A stretch of DNA of 64,000 nt from Acetobacteroides hydrogenigenes (GCF_004340205.1 NZ_SLWB01000004.1:186001-250000), one strand, 5' to 3'. Positions 15,502-24,439 are shown, counted from the stretch's first letter. Numbers and translations are program-made. Notes: generated by a model from the letters alone, not told the origin.

Positions 15502-16575
15502 ATGATTGAAAAAAATACCCAACCTAAGAAGTACCTGCTTTTTGTTTCGCTACCCTATGCGTTTCCTGTTTTACGTCCAGTACAGGATGCCATAAGGCAA
15601 CGAGAAAACTGCGAGGTAGCATGGTTTGTAGAAGAGCCATATGCCCACTACCTAAAAAATGATGAGCGAAGGCTGCGCTCCGTTGCTGAGGTAATGGACT
15701 ACAATCCAATGGCTGTACTGGTTGTGGACAATAAGGTCTACGATTTTTTCCCGGGCATCAAGGTTCAACTGTTTCATGGTTTCAATATTCATAAGCGCAT
15801 TAGCCCAAGCTACAACGATCACTTCAACATCCGAGGTCTCTTCGACTTGTACTGCACGCAAGGAGAGAATACGACACCAGAATTCGAGCGGCTATCCAAC
15901 CTTAAAGGCCACTTTAAGGCTTACGAAACAGGTTGGCCTAAAATAGATGCGCTCTTCAAGGATTATCCAAATGAAGAGGTGGTGCTTAAGCCAAGTAGCC
16001 GCCCATGCATCCTGTACACCTCTACGTTTACAAAGGGGATCACATCAACGCCATACCTGTACGACGAAATAAAGAGGCTCATTACTTCTCGAGAATGGGA
16101 TTGGCTCATCACCTTTCACCCAAAAATGGATAGGGAAACCGTTGAGAAGTATAAGCAGCTAGCCCAATACGACAACGTCATTTTTTACGAAGGCGACAAC
16201 AACATTCCGCTACTAAAAAGAGCCGATGTTATGATTTGCGACAGCTCGTCCATTATCATCGAGTTTCAGATGCAGAATAAGCCTGTTGTAACGTTTAAGA
16301 ATACCCATCCTGGCGACTACCTGATCGACATCGACGACCCTGCACTACTGGAGCAATCCATCGAAAAGGCGCTGAGCCCTTCTGAAGAATTGCTCAGAAG
16401 CATCAGAAAAAACTCCGATATTTTAAACCCTTACCGCGACGGCAAATCGTCGGAACGGGTACTTGATGCAATAGACTGGTTCTTGGAAAACCACTACGGC
16501 AAGCTTAAGCGCAAACCGCTAAACCTAGTACGCAAGCTACAGCTGCGATGGAAGCTTAAGTATTTCCACTTTTAG
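15502..16575 (+). CDS. CDP-glycerol glycerophosphotransferase family protein
   Basis: This 357-residue GT-B-like protein resembles the CDP-glycerol:polyglycerophosphate glycerophosphotransferase family (TagB/TagF-like). Features include LFHGFNIHKRISPSYND, YETGWPKIDALFKDYP, ILYTSTFTKGITSTP, WLITFHPKMDRETV and the C-terminal nucleotide-binding block ADVMICDSSSIIIEFQ with KPVVTF. In Gram-negative bacteria such proteins probably add glycerophosphate or a similar phospho-alditol to surface glycans; this is inference. It is soluble with a basic C-terminus that could bind membrane. It is divergent from the GT10 gene and closes the glycan island. A hairpin terminator follows. Confidence 0.78.
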   Translation: MIEKNTQPKKYLLFVSLPYAFPVLRPVQDAIRQRENCEVAWFVEEPYAHYLKNDERRLRSVAEVMDYNPMAVLVVDNKVYDFFPGIKVQLFHGFNIHKRISPSYNDHFNIRGLFDLYCTQGENTTPEFERLSNLKGHFKAYETGWPKIDALFKDYPNEEVVLKPSSRPCILYTSTFTKGITSTPYLYDEIKRLITSREWDWLITFHPKMDRETVEKYKQLAQYDNVIFYEGDNNIPLLKRADVMICDSSSIIIEFQMQNKPVVTFKNTHPGDYLIDIDDPALLEQSIEKALSPSEELLRSIRKNSDILNPYRDGKSSERVLDAIDWFLENHYGKLKRKPLNLVRKLQLRWKLKYFHF

Positions 16576-16608
16576 GTTATACCCTGTAAAACAACGTTTT
16601 TTTATAGT

Positions 16609-16640
16609 AAGAACGGTTGCAATCCACTGCTGCCGTTCTT
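16609..16640 (+). terminator. Terminator after the CDP-glycerol transferase-like gene
   Basis: The stem AAGAACGG / CCGTTCTT with an inner GCA/TGC pair is followed by TTTC. It lies 33 nt downstream of the stop codon. Confidence 0.7.
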
Positions 16641-16739
16641 TTCGTTTACGGCCATCCCATTTAACCTTATTAAACTAAAACAGCGTCAACCTTAGCAATG
16701 CGATGCTGTTTCTCAACATCAATAATCGAATTTTGTGGC

Positions 16740-16747
16740 TAAATTTG
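16740..16747 (+). promoter_or_regulatory. gpmI: -7 promoter box TAAATTTG for gpmI
   Basis: A TAnnTTTG match lies 41 nt upstream of the ATG at 16789. It overlaps the upstream alternative start at 16735, which it makes unlikely. Confidence 0.5.
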
Positions 16748-16788
16748 CGCGATTGCGCGAATTACATTACAGAAACTTACATACGCAC

Positions 16789-18306
16789 ATGGGAAAGAAA
16801 GTTCTCTTGATGATCCTCGATGGCTGGGGTCATGGAAAGCACGACAAGGCAGACGCCATCTTCAACGCCCAACCCGAGTTCATGAACAGCCTAGAGGCTA
16901 AGTACCCTAACGCCGAACTACGCACCAGCGGCGAAGACGTTGGATTGCCTGAAGGACAAATGGGCAACTCGGAGGTAGGTCACCTCAACATCGGTGCAGG
17001 ACGCGTGGTTTACCAGGATTTGGTAAAGATCAACATCGCCTGCCGCGACAACAGCATCCTTCAAAACCCCGAAATCGTTAAGGCCTACAGCTACGCCAAG
17101 GAAAACGGCAAGCAGATTCACCTTATGGGCTTGGTTTCGGACGGTGGCGTTCACAGCTCGATGGACCACCTTTTCAAGCTAATCGAAATATCTAAAGAAT
17201 ACGGCATCGACAAAACCTTTGTACACGCCTTTATGGACGGTAGAGACACCGACCCAAAGAGCGGAAAGGGCTTTATCGAGGCACTAGAGGCTCACATCGC
17301 CAAGAACACCGGAGCACTGGCTACCATGATTGGTCGCTACTACGCAATGGACCGCGACAAGCGCTGGGAGCGCGTTAAGGAGTCGTACGACCTAATGGTA
17401 CACGGCACCGGAACGCCCACCACCAACATGGTAGAGGCCGTTCAGCAGTCGTACGATGCTGGCGTTACCGACGAGTTCATCAAGCCAGCAGTTAAGGTTG
17501 ATGCTGCCGGAAAGCCTGTAGCCACCATTCAGGAAGGCGACGTGGTTATCTTCTTCAACTTCCGTAACGACCGCGCTAAGGAGCTTACCATTGTTCTTAC
17601 CCAAAAGGATATGCCAGAGGCAGGCATGAAGACTATCCCTCTTCACTACTGCACCATGACCCCCTACGATGCCACCTTCGAGGGAATGCACATCCTATTC
17701 GACAAGGATAACGTAACCAACACCCTTGGCGAAGTGGTTGCTAAGGCGGGCAAGAAGCAGATCCGTATTGCCGAAACCGAAAAGTACGCGCACGTTACCT
17801 TCTTCTTCAGCGGCGGACGCGAGAAGGAGTTCGAAAACGAGAGCCGTATCCTTATTCCATCTCCAAAGGTTGCCACCTACGACCTTCAGCCCGAGATGAG
17901 CGCCTTCGGCGTTAAGGATGCCATCGTGGCCGAGCTCAACAAGGGCGAGGTTGACTTTGTTGCCCTTAACTACGCCAACGGCGATATGGTGGGCCACACC
18001 GGCGATACAACCGCCATCACCAAGGCTATTAAGGCTGTTGACCAGTGCGTGAAGGAAACCGTAGAAGCAGCAGTTGCCAACGGCTACACCGTACTTATTA
18101 CGGCCGACCACGGTAACGCCGACAACGCCGTTAACGAGGATGGCTCGCCAAACACCGCACACTCGTTGAACCCTGTTCCATTCATCGTAATCGACAAGGA
18201 TATCAAGAGCGTGAAGAACGGTAAGCTGGCCGACATCGCCCCAACCATCCTTAAGCTGATGGACATCCCTGCGCCTGCCGAGATGACCGGCACTCCGCTA
18301 GTGTAG
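16789..18306 (+). CDS. gpmI: 2,3-bisphosphoglycerate-independent phosphoglycerate mutase
   Basis: This 505-residue glycolytic enzyme interconverts 3- and 2-phosphoglycerate using two manganese ions and a phosphoserine intermediate. All landmarks are present: LMILDGWG at 7-14, the catalytic serine S61 in [71 protein letters not shown] and ITADHGNAD. Its length is typical. The ATG at 16789 begins directly with [14 protein letters not shown]; a longer ORF from 16735 is rejected because the promoter box overlaps it. It is monocistronic, ending at a GC-rich terminator. Confidence 0.97.
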   Translation: MGKKVLLMILDGWGHGKHDKADAIFNAQPEFMNSLEAKYPNAELRTSGEDVGLPEGQMGNSEVGHLNIGAGRVVYQDLVKINIACRDNSILQNPEIVKAYSYAKENGKQIHLMGLVSDGGVHSSMDHLFKLIEISKEYGIDKTFVHAFMDGRDTDPKSGKGFIEALEAHIAKNTGALATMIGRYYAMDRDKRWERVKESYDLMVHGTGTPTTNMVEAVQQSYDAGVTDEFIKPAVKVDAAGKPVATIQEGDVVIFFNFRNDRAKELTIVLTQKDMPEAGMKTIPLHYCTMTPYDATFEGMHILFDKDNVTNTLGEVVAKAGKKQIRIAETEKYAHVTFFFSGGREKEFENESRILIPSPKVATYDLQPEMSAFGVKDAIVAELNKGEVDFVALNYANGDMVGHTGDTTAITKAIKAVDQCVKETVEAAVANGYTVLITADHGNADNAVNEDGSPNTAHSLNPVPFIVIDKDIKSVKNGKLADIAPTILKLMDIPAPAEMTGTPLV

Positions 18307-18329
18307 ATTTTTTTTGACTACAACTACAT

Positions 18330-18364
18330 AAAACCCGCGCCACCGTAACTGGGACGCGGGTTTT
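18330..18364 (+). terminator. Terminator after gpmI
   Basis: A 10-bp stem, AAAACCCGCG / CGCGGGTTTT, with a 15-nt loop is followed by a T-rich run, 24 nt after the gpmI stop codon. Confidence 0.85.
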
Positions 18365-18376
18365 GCTTTTTATTTC

Positions 18377-18757
18377 GACATTCAACCGCTCCGCGGTTGG
18401 CATTTTCGGTCCCTCTTTCCCCCGAATTTCATTCGGGGCTATTCACGTTAAACCCTACGGGTTTTTCCTTCACCCAAAAAGGAAAGGAATAACCAAGAAT
18501 CATCGGCATAATCGGGATTCTTATATTGAGTTCGAAAGGCTCAAAACTAACTAAAGGAATTCGGCACACTTCGTATTATATTCTTACGGGTTTTCTCTTC
18601 GATCCAGTGTATTCTCCTCTCTTTCGCTAAAAGCACCTTTCAGATAAGCAGCCTATCGATTCGCGGAAAAATCCCGCTAGGGATTAAATGTGAATAGCCC
18701 CGAATGAAATTCGGGGTACAATGGCGATGATGAAAAGCAACCGCGAAGCGGTTGAAT
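18377..18757. repeat. Hairpin-rich repeat module, left copy, itself an inverted repeat
   Basis: The module contains short palindromes, mostly with 3-nt loops: CAACCGC-TCC-GCGGTTG (18383-18399), CCCCGAAT-TTC-ATTCGGGG (18420-18438), AAACCC-TAC-GGGTTT (18450-18464), AATCCC-GCTA-GGGATT (18670-18685), CCCCGAAT-GAA-ATTCGGGG (18698-18716) and CAACCGC-GAA-GCGGTTG (18738-18754). The last three mirror the first three, so the outer arms are inverted copies. It stops 5 nt short of the transposase stop codon. No gene is supported within it. Confidence 0.85.
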
Positions 18758-18761
18758 AGCG

Positions 18762-19208
18762 TTAGTCAATATGTGCATCTTCGAACGAAACACCATAATC
18801 ACGGAGCATTGAGAGAAACTCATCTCTACTCGAAACCTTTTGATGATGTTCCTCCTGACCTTTTACGTATTCAACTACGCGATCTTTATCCGAAAAGGCA
18901 AGGGTAAAGGCTCCATAGCCATCTTGCCAACCAACAAAATTAGGGAATAACCGCTCCCTTTTTATATAGTCGGTGCAGCCCAACTTGAGATCCTTTACCA
19001 AGTTGGAAACTGCTAATGAAGAATGAATAGACGTTAGAATATGGATGTGATCCTCAACTCCACCTATCCGGTATAGATGGCAATCCTTGTTTTTGAGCAC
19101 TCCCCATATATATCGGTACAGCGATTCTCGCTGAGGCATCAGGAGGCATCTTGCCCTACCCTTGGTGCTGAAAACAATATGGTAGATAATTTGGGTGTAT
19201 GTTTTCAT
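18762..19208 (-). CDS. REP-associated/IS200-type Y1 single-strand transposase
   Basis: This 148-residue HUH endonuclease is of the IS200/IS605 TnpA or RAYT type. The metal-binding HUH motif is H54-I-H56 in VEDHIHILTS. The likely nucleophilic tyrosine is Y114 in VVEYVKGQEEHH, and WQDGYGAFTLAFS is a family signature. Such enzymes recognise hairpins and cut one DNA strand. The gene sits between two copies of a hairpin-rich module in which CAACCGC/GCGGTTG and CCCCGAAT/ATTCGGGG palindromes recur. That arrangement is typical of REP-associated transposases. There is no accessory tnpB. It appears intact and may be active on the flanking repeats. Confidence 0.88.
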   Translation of the reverse strand: MKTYTQIIYHIVFSTKGRARCLLMPQRESLYRYIWGVLKNKDCHLYRIGGVEDHIHILTSIHSSLAVSNLVKDLKLGCTDYIKRERLFPNFVGWQDGYGAFTLAFSDKDRVVEYVKGQEEHHQKVSSRDEFLSMLRDYGVSFEDAHID

Positions 19209-19276
19209 AGCGATTGGCGTTAACGGCTAAGAATATTGGTTTACAGCAAACAAGTTAGCAAAAAAATAAAAGCCAC

Positions 19277-19606
19277 GACATTCAACCGCTTCGCGGTTGG
19301 TACATTCGTCATCTCTTTTCCCAAAATTTCATTCGGGGCTATTCACGTTAAACCCTACGGGTTTTTCCTTCACCCAAAAAGGAAGGGAATAACCTAAAAT
19401 CATCGGGATTCTTGTTTCCCATTATATATTGAATTCGAAAGGTTCAAGCCCAACTAAAGGAAACCCGGTAAACTTCGCACTAAATTCCTACAGGTTTCTC
19501 TTCGATCCAAAATAATCACGTCTCTTTTACTAAAAGCGCCTTTCAGGAAAAGCCCCCATTCAATTCGGAGCATAATCCCGCTAGGGATTAAATCTGAATA
19601 GCCCCG
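19277..19606. repeat. Hairpin-rich repeat module, right copy, direct repeat of the left module
   Basis: It aligns with 18377 onward at an offset of 900 bp (for example GACATTCAACCGC at 18377 and 19277), shifting to 903 bp by the AATCCC-GCTA-GGGATT hairpin. CAACCGC-TTC-GCGGTTG is at 19283-19299. The CCCCGAAT arm is mutated to CCAAAAT, breaking one hairpin. It ends where the mirrored CCCCGAAT hairpin is truncated. No gene is supported here. Confidence 0.85.
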
Positions 19607-19693
19607 AAATCCCACCCAAAAACCTCAACCAAACCCGCCCCACCTACGTATAACCACCGTAAAGCACGATGTTTCCCTATAAAGCTCGAAGCT

Positions 19694-19960
19694 ATGAAAG
19701 CACCAGACAAGCCAATGCGAATTGTTTACGACCTAGAGGGTAGGCCCTACTGCGTTCCCGAAAAGGCCGTAAGCCGAAAGGTACGAAGAGCCAAAGCAAA
19801 GCACCATCGCCATCACGACTGGGGCATGCTTCCACCTCCTCCTGCCCCACTATGGATGGGCCACGAGACTTCTGCTCCACTGCCACACTCCGAGCCTCAC
19901 ATCATACAGGCAACCCGCAAGGTGCCTCAGGTTCGGCATCGGGTTCGGCATGCCGGATAG
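19694..19960 (+). CDS. Small basic histidine/proline-rich hypothetical protein
   Basis: This 88-residue reading frame starts MKAPDKPMRIVYDLEGRPYC and continues with a basic, histidine-rich stretch (KVRRAKAKHHRHH, about residues 30-42) and a proline-rich stretch (LPPPPAPLW). I recognise no family. In favour are an ATG start, a sensible N-terminal region, and a terminator 36 nt after the stop codon. Against it are its short length, odd composition and position next to a repeat module. It has no signal peptide or membrane segment. It may bind metal or nucleic acid through the His/Arg stretch, but this is speculation. Confidence 0.4.
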   Translation: MKAPDKPMRIVYDLEGRPYCVPEKAVSRKVRRAKAKHHRHHDWGMLPPPPAPLWMGHETSAPLPHSEPHIIQATRKVPQVRHRVRHAG

Positions 19961-19995
19961 GCGGTATAGAACAAGGTTTAACCCTATAAATAAGC

Positions 19996-20027
19996 AAAGC
20001 GGCATCCGCAGGATCGGGTGCCGCTTT
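19996..20027 (+). terminator. Terminator after the small basic protein
   Basis: The stem AAAGCGGCA / TGCCGCTTT is followed by CTTTT on the plus strand. Confidence 0.7.
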
Positions 20028-20050
20028 CTTTTGGGCTACCGCCCCAAAAA

Positions 20051-20082
20051 GCAACGGCCCACCCTTGCAGGCAGACCGTTGC
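20051..20082 (-). terminator. Terminator of the DUF6261-like gene
   Basis: The stem GCAACGG / CCGTTGC is followed by TTTTT on the minus strand, 25 nt downstream of the stop codon at 20107. Confidence 0.7.
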
Positions 20083-20106
20083 ACAACTTAAAAACTAGGG
20101 CAGTGA

Positions 20107-20820
20107 CTAGCCGACGTTTTTCTCGTCGAGCTTAGTTGTATTGTACTTCTGGCGGATGGTGAGGTAGCGGCTGTAGATCTCCTGCTGCAGCTGGCGCCAC
20201 TCGGGCTTACCGCTGAACTCGGCGTTGAAGAACACGTAGTCGTAGTAGCGGTTTACGGATGCCTCCACCCTACGGCGAAGCGACGTAGCGGCAAGGCTAT
20301 TGCGATAGGCTGTAACATCGGTTTCGCGATCGCTCCACAAGCTCTCGAACTCGGCCTCTGCAGCCTTCAGCTCTACGACAAACTCTTCGAGCCCCAAATC
20401 CTTCACAAGCTGGGTATTTTCCGCCTCATCGAGCACGGCTATAAGCGAAATCACCTGCGAAGACTCCTTGGTGTCGGGCAGCTCCTGAATCCCCCTAAAC
20501 TTGGCCAGCCTGCCGCTGAGCACCTCGGCCTTACCCCGCTTTACGGCGTTGGGCGAGTAGAGCATACCGTCGAGGTTGACGAAAATACCCACTGCCGCAT
20601 CGTCGCGGCGCTTGTCGGCGGCACGAGCCTTGCTCGTATTCTCGCTCGCCTTATCGCGCAGTAGGCTACCCTTAAACTCTCCGTAGCACACGTTTAGGTG
20701 GGCAAACGATTCGTGGGTTTTGGCCTCGGGGATAACACATTTTCCGGCCTCTTCAACGATAATCCTACATACGCTGCTGATGTCGTCAACAGCAAAATTG
20801 TGCAATGATAATTTGTTCAT
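20107..20820 (-). CDS. DUF6261-like hypothetical protein
   Basis: This 237-residue, helix-rich soluble protein starts MNKLSLHNFAVDDISSVCR. It resembles Bacteroidota proteins grouped as DUF6261, of unknown function; I make that link from memory of the family's overall pattern and am only moderately sure. Heptad-like charged segments (AVLDEAENTQLVKDLG, ELKAAEAEFESLWSDRE) suggest coiled coil, and the middle (ENTSKARAADKRRDDAAVGIF) is strongly charged. There is no signal peptide. A terminator follows it, and upstream lies the second 42-bp tandem array. No neighbour suggests a role. Confidence 0.6.
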   Translation of the reverse strand: MNKLSLHNFAVDDISSVCRIIVEEAGKCVIPEAKTHESFAHLNVCYGEFKGSLLRDKASENTSKARAADKRRDDAAVGIFVNLDGMLYSPNAVKRGKAEVLSGRLAKFRGIQELPDTKESSQVISLIAVLDEAENTQLVKDLGLEEFVVELKAAEAEFESLWSDRETDVTAYRNSLAATSLRRRVEASVNRYYDYVFFNAEFSGKPEWRQLQQEIYSRYLTIRQKYNTTKLDEKNVG

Positions 20821-20920
20821 AACAGAAAAGCGTTTAGTTGTCTATAAGTCAAATCAGTCTAATCTTACTATTCTTGACATGGTATCCAACACCCTCTTCC
20901 AAATTAGCCCAACTCAATCC

Positions 20921-21130
20921 CGTGTTTGTGATTTCGTCTACCGGCTTGTACCAACACCTCCGCGTGTTTGTGCTTTCGCCCACCTGCTTGTACTAACACC
21001 TCCGCGTGTTTGTACTTTTGGCCGCCCGTTTGTACTAACACCTCTGCGTGTTTTTACTTTTGGCCGCCCGTTTGTACTAACACCTCTGCGTGTTTTTACT
21101 TTTGGCCACCTGCTCGTACTAACCTAACGC
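20921..21130. repeat. 42-bp tandem repeat array B, 5 units
   Basis: Copies of CGTGTTT start at 20921, 20963, 21005, 21047 and 21089, exactly 42 bp apart. Each unit has imperfect arms, GTGTT-T-GTAC and GTAC-T-AACAC, around a C/G-rich loop, giving a possible hairpin. The sequence is unrelated to array A although the period is the same. The stretch 20821-21415 holds no other feature that I can support. Confidence 0.93.
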
Positions 21131-21415
21131 TAGGCTGGTACGCCTGTCCTTAAAAATTTTCTTTGCTACTTTGATTTCCTCGAATGCGGAAGGATGCTTA
21201 CGGAAGTATAATAGGCCCAGTTGCCCTAGCAGTTGCATCTCGTAAAATATCCTTAGCCGTATCGTTATTCGAAAATCTAAGCGTGAAACTAGTTAACTCT
21301 TATTAATTATGCAAATTATTTTTAGCTTATTTGTTCATTTTTTCTTCATAATAGCCCTACAGCCCCTCTATCTGCCCTTTTTTAGGAAACTTGTTAAAGA
21401 TGGCGCACATAAAAA

Positions 21416-21439
21416 AGGCCTCCCTGTGCAGGGAAGCCT
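21416..21439 (-). terminator. Terminator of the CAP lipoprotein gene
   Basis: The stem AGGCcTCCCTG / CAGGGAaGCCT is followed by TTTTTT on the minus strand. Confidence 0.8.
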
Positions 21440-21463
21440 CATGTAAGCTGCGCCTAGGAGCAG

Positions 21464-22015
21464 CTACTTTAGGGGTTTGCCGAACTCCTGGGTCCAGTAG
21501 TTGCCGTCGCGGGCAACGCCCATTTCCGTAAAGAGCTTGTTCATGATATTCTTGCAGTGCCCCTCGCTGGCGAGCCAGGCATCTACAACGGCCTTTTCGG
21601 AGGTGTACCCCCGGGCGATATTCTCGCCAACGGCCTGCCATGTGTAGCCTACGGCGGTTATTCGCGTTGCGGGGGTCGATCCATCGAGCCCCGTATGGTC
21701 GAAGTAGCTGTTCTTGTTCATATCCTGGCTGTGGAGCAGCGCGGCCTGCTCGAGCTTGCTGTTCCACACAACCGTATCGACAGGCGGCATGTAGGTAGCG
21801 CCACAGCTGCACCCTTTCTTGCGAGCCTCGTTCACCAGCCTAAGCATGGTTGTTTTATCGACGGTTGATGTCCCGGTGGTGGAGCCCGAGGAGCCCGTGC
21901 TGGGCGCTGGGGTGCTCGTGCTGCTAGGTGCCGGAGCCACGTCGTCGTCCTTCGTACAGCCAATAGCCCCGGCCAGCAGGGCCAGCATCAGCATTGCTAG
22001 TGCAGTCTTCCTCAT
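21464..22015 (-). CDS. CAP-domain lipoprotein
   Basis: This 183-residue lipoprotein has a lipobox ending LLAGAIGC with C20 as the lipidated residue. A Ser/Thr/Pro-rich linker (about residues 27-52) leads to a CAP/SCP domain. CAP features are LRLVNEARKKGC, LEQAALLHSQDMNKNSYFDHTGLDGSTPATRI, VGENIARGY, and the HCKNIMNKLFTEMGVA block. The histidines of FDHTG and EGHCKN and the glutamate of GEN match the CAP cavity. It is anchored in the envelope; the enzymatic role of bacterial CAP proteins is unknown. It is a shorter paralogue of the secreted CAP protein at 11293-11970 and has its own terminator. Confidence 0.88.
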   Translation of the reverse strand: MRKTALAMLMLALLAGAIGCTKDDDVAPAPSSTSTPAPSTGSSGSTTGTSTVDKTTMLRLVNEARKKGCSCGATYMPPVDTVVWNSKLEQAALLHSQDMNKNSYFDHTGLDGSTPATRITAVGYTWQAVGENIARGYTSEKAVVDAWLASEGHCKNIMNKLFTEMGVARDGNYWTQEFGKPLK

Positions 22016-22142
22016 TCAGTGTAGTTTAAAGATTCCTCCACCTCCGTATCATAAGCCGTGCCACAGCCAGCAGCGGGAGGGCCATTTTAGGCAACATTCG
22101 CACTCTATAGCGAACGATAAGCTAACGGTGGGAATAAAAAAA

Positions 22143-22175
22143 TCCCACAAGAGACCTTCGCGGTTTCCTGTGGGA
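22143..22175 (-). terminator. Terminator of glnN
   Basis: The outer stem TCCCACA / TGTGGGA has a second short stem inside (GACC/GGTT) and is followed on the minus strand by TTTTTTT. Confidence 0.85.
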
Positions 22176-22228
22176 AAGGACGGACTATAAACCTAAAGCT
22201 GACCTTTTAGGATTTCTTTTATATACTA

Positions 22229-24415
22229 TCAGATGAGCAGCAGCAGCTCGCGGTACTTAGGAAGAGGCCACAGCTCGTCGTCGATAAGCGTTTCCAGCTT
22301 GTCGATGTGGTAGCGGATCTCCTCGAAGTAGGGGAGCACCTTGTAGTAGTAGTGCGAAGCCTTAGCCTCGAGCTCTTCGGTGTTGTTGGCCACCTTACGC
22401 TGCTCTACCATTTCGTTTACCTTGGTACGGATTACCATAACGTGATCCGAAATCATCTTCAGGGTTTCGATTTGAGGCTCCGAGTACGACTTTGCCTCGT
22501 TGCCGAGCACCTCCTTCAGCCCCTTAAGGTTGTCGATAAGGGTGTTTTGGTACTTAATTGCCGTTGGGATGATGTGGTTGGTTGCCAAATCGCCCAGCAG
22601 GCGAGCCTCAATCTGAATCTTCTTAACCAGCGCCTCTAGGCGAACGTCGTAGCGCGAGTGGATCTCCGAAAGGTTGAGCACGCCAAACTCCTCGAATAGG
22701 GCAATCGCCTTAGGATCGAGGAAGCCTTTAAGGGCAACCAGCAGATCCTGGATGCTGGCAAGACCGCGGCGCTCTGCCTCTTCCTTCCACTCCTGGCTGT
22801 AGCCGTTCCCTTCGAAGCGGATACGCTTGGTTTCTACGATAATCTGGCGAAGCACCTGAAGAATTGCCTCATCCTTCTTTACGCCCTTCTCGATAAGCGC
22901 ATCAACCTCTATCTTAAACTTAACCAGCTGCTGGGCAACTGCGGTGTTAAGCACCAGTAGCGGCGATGCCACGTTGCTGGTCGAGCCCACGGCACGGAAC
23001 TCGAAGCGGTTTCCGGTGAAGGCAAAAGGCGACGTACGGTTACGGTCGGTATTATCTAAAAGGATATCCGGTATACGGCCGATATCCAGCTTAATTTCGG
23101 TTTTCTCGTCGGGGCTCAGCTTCTTGTCGGTAATGCGCTCCTCAATTTGATCGAGGATGTTCGACAGGGTTGTACCCAGGAATACCGACATGATTGATGG
23201 AGGCGCCTCGTTGCCGCCCAAGCGGTGCGAGTTCGAGAAGCTGGCGATGCTGCTAAGCAGAACCGGAGCGTGCTCGTCTACGGCCTTCATGGTGTTAATC
23301 AGGAAGGTCAGGAACTGGGTGTTGGTCTTTGGCGTTTTCCCTGGAGATAGCAGGTTGGTGCCGTTGTCGGTCATCAGCGACCAGTTAGCGTGCTTACCCG
23401 ATCCGTTGATTCCCTTAAATGGCTTCTCGTGGAAAAGAACGCGAAGCTTATGGCGACGTGCGATGCGATGCATCAGGGTCATAAGAAGCAGGTTGTGGTC
23501 TACAGCCAGGTTAGCCTCCTCGAACATTGGCGCGCACTCGTACTGGTTTGGCGCAACCTCGTTGTGGCGGGTTTTCAACGGAATGCCCAGCTTGTACGAC
23601 TCAACCTCGAAGTCTTCCATAAAGGCCTTAACCCGATTGGGGATAGAACCAAAGTAGTGGTCCTCGAGCTGCTGATCCTTTGCCGAGATATTGCCCATTA
23701 GGGTACGGCCCGACACCATCAGGTCAGGACGTGCAAGGAACAGCCCCTCGTCTACAAGGAAGTACTCCTGCTCCCAGCCAAGGGTTACGTTTACCTTCTT
23801 AACATCCTTATCAAAGTACTGGCATACCTCGGTAGCCGCCTTGTCAAGCGCATTAAGCGATTTGATGTGGGGCGTTTTAAAGTCGAGCGCTTCGCCGGTA
23901 TAGGCTACAAAAATGGTAGGAATACACAATGTTCCTTCGAGCACAAAGGCAGGCGATGAAGGATCCCACGCGGTATACCCGCGAGCTTCGAAGGTATTAC
24001 GAAGTCCTCCGCTTGGAAAGCTGGAAGCATCAGGCTCCTGCTGAACGAGCATCGATCCCTTAAACGTTTCGAAAGAACCTCCGCTACGAAGAGGCTCAAA
24101 AAACGAGTCGTGCTTCTCTGCGGTAGTATCATTCAAGGGTTGGAACCAGTGAGCGTAGTGGGTTGCTCCACGATCCATTGCCCAAGCCTTCATGCCCGCT
24201 GCAATCTGATCGGCCACCTTACGATCGATTCTACGTCCTTCTTCAACGGCGCTTATTACTGCATCGTATGCCTCTGGAGAAAGGTACTGACGCATTTTTG
24301 CGCGGTTAAATACATTTTCGCTGAAATACTTTGAGATATTCTCAGTGCTCGGAGAAAATCGTTCAGCTTTCTTGCTTGCCAATTCTGATAGTGCTCTAAA
24401 GCGAAGCGTTGCCAT
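22229..24415 (-). CDS. glnN: Glutamine synthetase type III
   Basis: This 728-residue enzyme makes glutamine from glutamate, ammonia and ATP. It is GSIII, the large form common in Bacteroidota. The N-terminal GSIII domain shows MATLRFRALSELASKKAE and WAMDRGATHYAHWFQPLNDTTAEKHDSF. The catalytic region has GGLRNTFEARGYTAWDPSSP, GWEQEYFLVD, HNEVAPNQYECAP, and GINGSGKHANWS with the ATP- and glutamate-binding histidine. The C-terminal helical region with EAKASHYYYKVLPYFEEIRYH is also typical. Length is as expected. A -7 box is just upstream and a strong terminator downstream, so it is probably transcribed alone. Nitrogen regulation is expected but no operator is recognised. Confidence 0.96.
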   Translation of the reverse strand: MATLRFRALSELASKKAERFSPSTENISKYFSENVFNRAKMRQYLSPEAYDAVISAVEEGRRIDRKVADQIAAGMKAWAMDRGATHYAHWFQPLNDTTAEKHDSFFEPLRSGGSFETFKGSMLVQQEPDASSFPSGGLRNTFEARGYTAWDPSSPAFVLEGTLCIPTIFVAYTGEALDFKTPHIKSLNALDKAATEVCQYFDKDVKKVNVTLGWEQEYFLVDEGLFLARPDLMVSGRTLMGNISAKDQQLEDHYFGSIPNRVKAFMEDFEVESYKLGIPLKTRHNEVAPNQYECAPMFEEANLAVDHNLLLMTLMHRIARRHKLRVLFHEKPFKGINGSGKHANWSLMTDNGTNLLSPGKTPKTNTQFLTFLINTMKAVDEHAPVLLSSIASFSNSHRLGGNEAPPSIMSVFLGTTLSNILDQIEERITDKKLSPDEKTEIKLDIGRIPDILLDNTDRNRTSPFAFTGNRFEFRAVGSTSNVASPLLVLNTAVAQQLVKFKIEVDALIEKGVKKDEAILQVLRQIIVETKRIRFEGNGYSQEWKEEAERRGLASIQDLLVALKGFLDPKAIALFEEFGVLNLSEIHSRYDVRLEALVKKIQIEARLLGDLATNHIIPTAIKYQNTLIDNLKGLKEVLGNEAKSYSEPQIETLKMISDHVMVIRTKVNEMVEQRKVANNTEELEAKASHYYYKVLPYFEEIRYHIDKLETLIDDELWPLPKYRELLLLI

Positions 24416-24439
24416 AACCTAATTTTTTAGTTCCGGCTT

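Noticed and set aside
18363-18554. Plus-strand reading frame in the left hairpin module
   Set aside because: It lies entirely within the palindromic repeat, which has a copy on the other side of the transposase with a different frame.
20720-21153. Reading frames with a 14-residue repeat across array B
   Set aside because: They are open only because of the 42-bp period, and they start inside the opposite gene.
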